A stretch of DNA of 13,319 bases, from assembly GCA_026770585.1 (NCBI GenBank), contig MU646676.1, positions 382,626 through 395,944 of the forward strand. Direction: 5' to 3'. The position numbers were made by a program, and so were the translations under genes. Below, piece by piece: positions 6,639-12,700 of the stretch. Below the pieces are notes generated by a model, which was given only the letters and a program-made list of their open reading frames with translations, did no database searches and was not told the DNA's origin. The DNA comes from Baffinella frigidus (Eukaryota; Cryptophyceae; Cryptomonadales; Baffinellaceae). Position 1 is the stretch's first letter. Every line of letters begins with the position of its first letter.

Positions 6639-6767
6639 AAAATTTCTCCCAGGACGATTTCTCCTGTTTTTTTTTTCCAGGGACGATTTCTCTCAGGGAG
6701 GATTTTCTCCACAGGATTTCTCCGTGATTTCTCTCGCAAAGGATTTCTGCCAGGGACCATTTCTCTC
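6639..6767. repeat. second block of the TTTCTCCCAGGA minisatellite
   Basis: Continues the array at 6076-6488 after the inserted 140-bp element; units such as AATTTCTCCCAGGACGATTT. A remnant unit (CAGACGATTTCTCACAGGGA) is at 7030-7049. Confidence 0.88.
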
Positions 6768-6904
6768 CACTTAGCAGCCACCGGGGTCTTCACGGATACA
6801 GTCCATCTAAACTATTTGTAATAGAATCTTATCCATTACCCTAGAACCTAACCGGATTTTCACCTTGGATTCAAGGTGGAAAGGTCCTCGGTCGCTGCTA
6901 AGTG
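6768..6904. mobile_element. 137-bp inverted-repeat element
   Basis: Bounded by CACTTAGCAGCCACCG and CGGTCGCTGCTAAGTG, complementary apart from small differences, with a central palindrome CACCTTGGATTCAAGGTG. It sits at the edge of the minisatellite; another CTAAGTG at 7021-7027 leaves the true right end uncertain. 6905-7020 shows nothing recognisable. Confidence 0.65.
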
Positions 6905-7107
6905 AGACCCCGCTTGGGAGGAGAGAAGCCGCGCCGGCCCAGGCCCAACCACGAGCGAGATCTAAGATACCTTCATCAGTCAACCATCGAGGCTCATCAC
7001 CTGTCCGACCGAGGCTCACACTAAGTGGCACAGACGATTTCTCACAGGGAGCAGCAGAATCAGCAGCAGCAATGTATGTACATATAAACCATACATCTGA
7101 ACCATAT

Positions 7108-7206
7108 ATTTCGTGTATATATATATAATATTATACATATATGTATATATGTATATATGTATATATGTATGTATGTATATATGTATATATGTATACATGT
7201 ATATGT
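7108..7206. repeat. TATATATG / TATGTATA satellite
   Basis: About 100 bases of alternating TATA, TATG and TATAC units, purely low-complexity. Confidence 0.92.
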
Positions 7207-7282
7207 TTCGTACATAGAATTTGCCCGCGACAATGTGGGACTGATACGCCATTCCGAGGAGAAATAGCTCTCGTTCCGCGCT

Positions 7283-7336
7283 CCCTAAACCCCTAATCCC
7301 TAACCCCTAACCCCTAACCCCTAAACCCTAAACCCC
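7283..7336 (+). repeat. telomere-like CCCTAA(A)C tract, intergenic
   Basis: Units CCCTAAA, CCCTAAC and CCCCTAA on the plus strand. A second short tract is at 7401-7432. The 65 bases between contain a small inverted repeat (CCGTTG against CAACGG). It is an interstitial tract, since coding exons lie on both sides. Confidence 0.88.
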
Positions 7337-7400
7337 ACCGTTGATCCAGTCACCTCCACTAGTTCTCGGGAGGAAACCAACGGTCAGTGAGGGGAGAAAC

Positions 7401-7432
7401 TTAACCCTAAACCCTAAACCTAAACCTTAAAC
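7401..7432 (+). repeat. telomere-like CCCTAAA tract, second part
   Basis: About four units, partly degenerate, separated from the tract at 7283-7336 by 64 bases of unique sequence. Confidence 0.85.
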
Positions 7433-7447
7433 AAAAAGTACCGGTGT

Positions 7448-7480
7448 GGATGGCGGAGGGCACGAAGGCAGCCGGGAGCG
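7448..7480 (-). pseudogene. fragment resembling the thrS targeting leader
   Basis: On the minus strand it reads SLPAAFVPSAI, against [13 protein letters not shown] in thrS exon 1. The bases also match closely (CGCTCCCGGCTGCC, then TTCG-GCCC), with a six-base deletion. It has no start codon or signal-peptide core, and lies 3.8 kb upstream of thrS in the same orientation. Either it was copied from thrS exon 1 or it is the remnant of another leader. Confidence 0.5.
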
Positions 7481-7485
7481 AGCCT

Positions 7486-7545
7486 TTCGTTATTTCGTTA
7501 TTTCGTTTTATTTCAACAGGATTGTCGGTGTCAGCCCATGCCATC
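7486..7545 (+). repeat. dispersed repeat, family of 4637-4697
   Basis: TTATTTCGTT units followed by AACAGGATTGTCGGTGTCAG and CCCATGCCATC; reverse partner at 4637-4697, forward partner at 7708-7762. Both forward copies are followed at about 10-40 bases by TCCTTTAGGTCCTTTAGGTT. Confidence 0.85.
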
Positions 7546-7707
7546 AACAGAATCCTTTAGGTCCTTTAGGTTTTAATTTCGCCCATCATATGCCAACGAC
7601 ACGCCCTTCCGTAGAAAGGACTGCAGAGAAAGCATTTTTGCTTTCGGATTGCGTTTAGCTCTCCAGTGCAGAGGCTCGTGAGGAGGGGATACAGGTCGGG
7701 TTGGTCA

Positions 7708-7762
7708 CTTATTTCGTTGATTTCGTGTTTAATAAACAGGATTGTCGGTGTCAGCCCGTGCG
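7708..7762 (+). repeat. dispersed repeat, third copy
   Basis: Same family as 7486-7545, with CCCGTGCGATC in place of CCCATGCCATC. The two forward copies plus intervening DNA may be a tandem duplication of about 225 bases. 7575-7707 between them is otherwise featureless, apart from GTAGAAAGG and CTTTCGGAT, which resemble the arms of the 5018-5317 foldback. Confidence 0.8.
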
Positions 7763-7796
7763 ATCCCCAAGCCAGGACCAGATACGCCTTATTGAC

Positions 7797-7816
7797 GAGG
7801 TCCTTTAGGTCCTTTA
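7797..7816 (+). repeat. TCCTTTAGG tandem pair
   Basis: AGGTCCTTTAGGTCCTTTAG; identical to 7553-7572 and related to the loop of the 5018-5317 foldback. Confidence 0.75.
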
Positions 7817-7927
7817 GGTTTACGAGGAGCAGGTTGTCGTATATATATGGATATTTCGTATGTACATAATTTTCGGTATATACTAGTATATAGAGATTCA
7901 TGTGGGACTGAATATACGAACAAGGCA

Positions 7928-7939
7928 TTTCCCGCCAAA
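7928..7939 (+). promoter_or_regulatory. E2F-type site upstream of RFC5
   Basis: TTTCCCGCCAAA, a perfect match to the E2F/DP consensus (TTTSSCGC) readable on both strands, 43 bases before the RFC5 ATG. Replication genes including RFC subunits are known E2F targets in plants and animals. Position and gene identity fit S-phase control, but binding is inferred. Confidence 0.55.
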
Positions 7940-7982
7940 TAACTTCGCAGAGGTCTTGTTCCGCGGGGATTGTTGGCGCAGG

Positions 7983-8168
7983 ATGACGGACAGCGGTGAC
8001 ATGATGGAGGTGGAGGCGCCCGCGAAGCCCGTGGCGCCGCCTCTGCACGGGCCGCTCTCGATCGCGCAGCTCACCAGCCCGTGGGTGGAGAAGTACCGTC
8101 CGGAGTCGCTCGGGGACGTCATCGCGCACCACGACATCGTCGCCACGCTCAACCGCTTCGTCGACCAG
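7983..8168 (+). CDS. RFC5: RFC5 exon 1
   Basis: Sixty-two codons from ATG to NRFVDQ. It has a Pro/Ala-rich N-terminal tail of about 30 residues before the conserved [20 protein letters not shown]. The donor is GACCAG/GTGCAA. Confidence 0.92.
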
Positions 8169-9657
8169 GTGCAATTCTCTCCCGCTGCCAAGCGCGTATT
8201 CGCTGATGGTATGCACTGCTGGTGCAGACTGCTGGGGCAGACCAGCGGCAGAGCAAGGATCCGGACGAAGGACCCGGCGCGGGCGAAAGTCTGATGCCAG
8301 CACCTCACCCCCCTCACTCCCGTGACCAGGACAAGCTCCCGCACCTGCTGTTGTACGGCCCGCCCGGTACCGGAAAGACATCGACGGTGCTGGCGCTGGC
8401 GAAGCGTATCTTTGGGACAAAGGTCAAGAGCATGACGCTGGAGCTCAACGCTTCCGATGACCGCGGCATCGACATCGTCAAAAATGTTCGTTGCCTCCCG
8501 TCGCAGCCCCACCTCACCCCCGTGTTTCTGGAATACCGGGTTGGCACCTGTCGCGCCTGCCATGGAAGTGGGAGATGCAGGATTCCGTGGGGTTGCAGGC
8601 GGTGACATTGACAAGACGTGCGGAGGGATTTGTTGGCAGCTCACGCGGTGGGGGGGAAGAGTGGGGTGGGGATCGGGGAGCCTCGTGTCAACACGCGAGA
8701 CCACCCACACTAATAGGGTAACGGCCTGAAAATGGGGTAGTTAGGCACTAATAGGGTAACGGCCTGAAAATGGGGTAGTTAGGCCTACGGCATTGCCTAG
8801 GACCTCGTACCGTAGGCCGAGACTTGTTGGTCCTAGGATCCCTCGGCCTACGGTAGGAGGTCCGAGGCAATGCCGTAGGCCTGACTACCCCATTTGCAGG
8901 ACGTTAGCCTATGAACACACGCGAGATCCCGCGCGCATCCCCTGCGGGGCGGGGGTTGAACCAGCCACGGGATAGGAGGACCCCCCAAACACGCAAGGCT
9001 GAAGCGCAAACCGCCCACAATGTCCCTGAACCCTCAACCCTACACCAGGAGATTAAGGAGTTTGCAGGGACGCGGACAATCTTCGGGGCGGGTTTCAAGA
9101 TGATCATCCTTGACGAGGCTGACAACATGACCAACGCGGCCCAGGTCCTAGCTCTTCCCCAGTTGATTTGGGCTCACCATCGATTCGCCCCCCCCGAAAT
9201 TTTACGGGCAATTTTCGTAGGGGGGTGTCAAAATTTACCTGCAAAATTGGGGGGAGGGGCGAATTTATGGGGATTTGGGCTCACCATCACCCCAAGTGGG
9301 ACACAGCTAGAGGTCCTAGAGCTGCCTGAGTTAAACTTGTCTCCTCAAAAGGAGGAGACCGGAAGTTGATTCCCCTGTTTTCTGGTACAAATCCGTCAGC
9401 GTTTGGTGTGAAAACGATCAGTCAACTCGACTGAGGCAGAGCTAGAGGCCGTGTACAGCTAGTGAGGCCACCGCTCAAGACACGCTGCTCGCTGCTCTGG
9501 GTTCGTGACAGATGCCCGCGGTCAGTGACATCGCGATTCGTGATGGCGTCGGTGCACGTTCCGTGTGGAAATAGTCAGACATCCCGACTGAGACAAGGTC
9601 CTCTGGTTTTGTAACATACGCCCGCAGTCAGTGACACAGAGATTGGTTAGCTAAACC

Positions 9658-9703
<46 letters not shown>

Positions 9704-12700
9704 ACCCCTAACCCCGAAACCCTAAACCCTAAACCCTAAACCCTAAACCCTAAACCCTAAACCCCAAACCCTGCACCTTGCACCCTAAACCCTGAACCCC
9801 AAACCCGCAGTTTGCGCTGCGGCGAGTGATCGAGAACTACACCTCAAACGTCCGCTTCTGCCTCATCTGCAACTACGTCAACAAAATCATCCCCGCCCTC
9901 CAGGCAATTCCAAGCCCTTCATCCGTAGGCCTAGCCCTCATCTGCAACTACGTCAACATAATCATCCCCAGGAACTACGTCAACAAAATTATCCCCAGGC
10001 ATCCCCCCGTTTCCATACGCTTGTTTGCCAGGTAGGCTTCCACGTTCGTAACACAACCTCTGTATGGGGTGCATGTTCATCCCCGCCCTCCAGGCACTTC
10101 CAAGCCCTTTTCCAGTTGGGAGTTCCCAATTCTTTTAGAGGGGACGCTAGCTGCAGGAGTTCCCAATTCACTGCTGGATATTTTGTACCTTAAGTCAACA
10201 AAGCCGATCCTCGGAAGTAAGTTGCCGTTTCGTTGAGATGGACCTGCTCTGGGAGCAGGCATTTGACTTGAGGCACTGGCTTTCAGGGGGAGTTGACTTA
10301 GGTGAAATGTTCTGGCTCAGAGTGCAATTCCACACAGCGGATACAAAGGGATTTCGCGAATAACCCAGAAGTGAACACAACCTATTCCCATACGGTACAC
10401 GATCCGTAGGGACTTAGGGGTTTCCTACGGATATCCTAACTGAACCCTAGTTATGATGGGAGCTTCAGAGGTCTTGACCCGGGTTCGAACCCGGGTCAAG
10501 AGCTGGTTGCCACCAACCCTCACAGTCTGGGCAAATCGGAGAAAATGGCTCCAAAATTCCCTTGAAGGCCGTCGGATTCCGACGGCCTCCAAGGGGATTT
10601 GGTGTTTTTGACTTTTTCGATTTGCAGAAGTTGTGAGGGTTGGTGGTGATATCCAACCAGGTTTCCCTTCGTAGCCCGCTGTGTGGGGGCGTGTGCAGTC
10701 TCAACAAAACCTTCGAATGGTTCCTGTTGTGTGGTAGAGGGGAAGCCATGAACCTGGGCAATGACGATAATCCGAAAGCTTCTCAATGTTTTCTGAGAGC
10801 TGTCATGCTCCGAGTGATGAAACATGTCGTCATGCTAATCCGAGCCCAGGCCCCTGACACTCACTTGAGGGTAGCTCGCGGCCCGCCTCCTGGTTTCTAG
10901 CTCTGTCTCAGTGTATCTGGGCTCACCAATTTGGTGAGCCCGGGCTCTTTCCCGCTCCAAAGTGGTCGGATTTGTTCCGCAAACCCAGTATGTCAACGTG
11001 CAAATAGTCGGTCAACCCAACTGAGACAGCGCTAGGGGCTGCAGGGCAGCGTGCGCTTGGCGTGACGGCTGAACCCCCTGATCACCTATTCATGCTTCTT
11101 AGGTGATCAGGGTTCAGGGTTTCAGTGACAGGGTTTCGGGGACCTAAACCACAGGGTTTCGGTGACCTAAATCCCTGTACGCCAAATCTGTCGGGCAGAG
11201 TAGGTGGTGTTGGAGGGGGGCGTGCGGTGGGCGTGACGGCGGGGGGTGGCGTGAAGTGTGTCACATCGAGGGTGGAGCTTGGTCCCTTTTTTTCTCTCTC
11301 CCTAAACCCTAAACCCTAAACCGTGAGACAGAGTCGGTGCACGTGTTTGGGTTTTCGGCGTGGGGTGGCGTGGGTGCAGTATATGTACATATATGTGTGC
11401 ATATACGTAAGAAACCGTACATATAAACCCTAAACCCTAGAGTGAGTCAAATCGAGGGTGGAGCTTGAGCCTTTTTTTCTCTCTCCCTAAACCCTCAACC
11501 CTCAACCCTAAACTGTGGAGCAGAGTCGGTGCACGCGGTTCCGGTTCTCGCCGCTCGAGTTCAGATCTGACCACTGGTGAAATTTCAGTCACTAAACCTT
11601 AAATCCTGTTGGGCAGAGTCGGTGCACGCGGTTCCGGTTTTCGCCGCTCGAGACCATCCACATCCGCCCCCGCCTCCGCGACATCGCTAAGAAAGAGGTC
11701 TCCTTCGCCTCCCCGAATCCCTCTTTTAGTGTGCTTCACTTCTGTTGATTTTTAAAGACTTGCAAGGTCTTTCATCATTAATTTTTTAAAAAAGGCTCTA
11801 TGGGGTGCGGATGGTGAGGGTCGTCGCTAAGAAGGAGGCGGGCGAAACCATCAGCCCTAAACTCTGACCGCTCAACCCTCAACCCTGAAGCCTGAACGCT
11901 GAACCTAAACCCTAAACCCTGAACGCTGAACCTTAACCCTAAACCCTGAACCCTGAGAATCACGGTTTCGGGTTTACGGTTCAGGGTTCAGGGTTCAGGG
12001 TTCAGGGTTCAGGGTTAAGGTTCAGCGTCCTCGGTTGCTCTTGCAAGAGCAGCCGAGGAGGTCTGCTTGCCGCCCTGCCCTCCCCCCCTCGTTTTCTCCG
12101 CTTGACTTTCGACCCTAAACCTTACAGTCCCGACCCTAAACCTTGCAGTCCCACCCTAAGCCTTACAGTCCCGACACTAAACCTTGCAGTCCCCGACCCT
12201 AAACCTTATAGTCCCGACCCTAAACCTTGCAGTCCCGACACTAAACCTTGCAGTCCCGACCCTAAACCTTACAGTCCCATGCCGTATCTTTAACTTGTTT
12301 CAGCATGGCTTCCTTTGATAAAACTTTGAGGGCCCGCCTCCCTCTATTTCTGTGCTTCACTTCTGTCAACTTCTTTCATCATTTCTTCATTTTTTTACTT
12401 TGGAGCCTCTTGGTCCAAGGCATCATCACCCTGTACCCTCGCCCCTCGCCCCTCGCTCCTCGCCCCTCGTCCCTGTACCCTCGCCCCTCGCCCCTCGCCC
12501 CTCGACCGTTGGGGCACGATTCAGGGTTTAGCGCTCAGGTCTAGTAGCTCAATAATTCCACCTCTCCAGGAGCAGGCAATTGAAGTGAGCGACAAGGCGC
12601 TAGTCGCCATCGAGAAGCTGAGTGGAGGCGACACGCGCAAGCCCCACTGATATCCTAACCGACTCTCGCCCAGAATCGCCCGTAAAATCCCTTCGTAGCC

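Larger units (their letters stand above)
10330..10686. mobile_element. family A element copy 3, interrupted by a second insertion
   Basis: Bounded by CCACACAGCGG and CCGCTGTGTGG, with ATCCGTAGGGACTTAGGGG and TTTCCTACGGATA inside as in copies 1 and 2. It is 357 bp instead of about 161. The extra DNA lies between GATATCCTAAC (10430-10440) and GATATCCAAC (10648-10657), which look like a target duplication. The partial copy at 12649 shows the uninterrupted GATATCCTAACCGA. Confidence 0.75.

Noticed and set aside
7902-7982. RFC5 start further upstream at 7902
   Set aside because: The codon there is GTG. The first in-frame ATG is 7983, and the upstream stretch overlaps the E2F-like site and a dispersed repeat.
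9904-10035. Exon 4 of RFC5 extended to the GT at 10032
   Set aside because: The extension would add about 43 residues with no family match and would put exon 5 out of frame; the GC donor at 9904 gives exact continuity ALQ-SRC.
10473-10500. tRNA T-arm-like GGTTCGAACC
   Set aside because: It is part of a perfect 28-bp palindrome. The seven-base loop with a five-base T stem does not pair, and no acceptor, D or anticodon arm is present on either strand.
10640-10900. Open frame of 86 codons in RFC5 intron 4
   Set aside because: It starts in a foldback element, crosses the end of family A copy 3 and matches no family I recognise.
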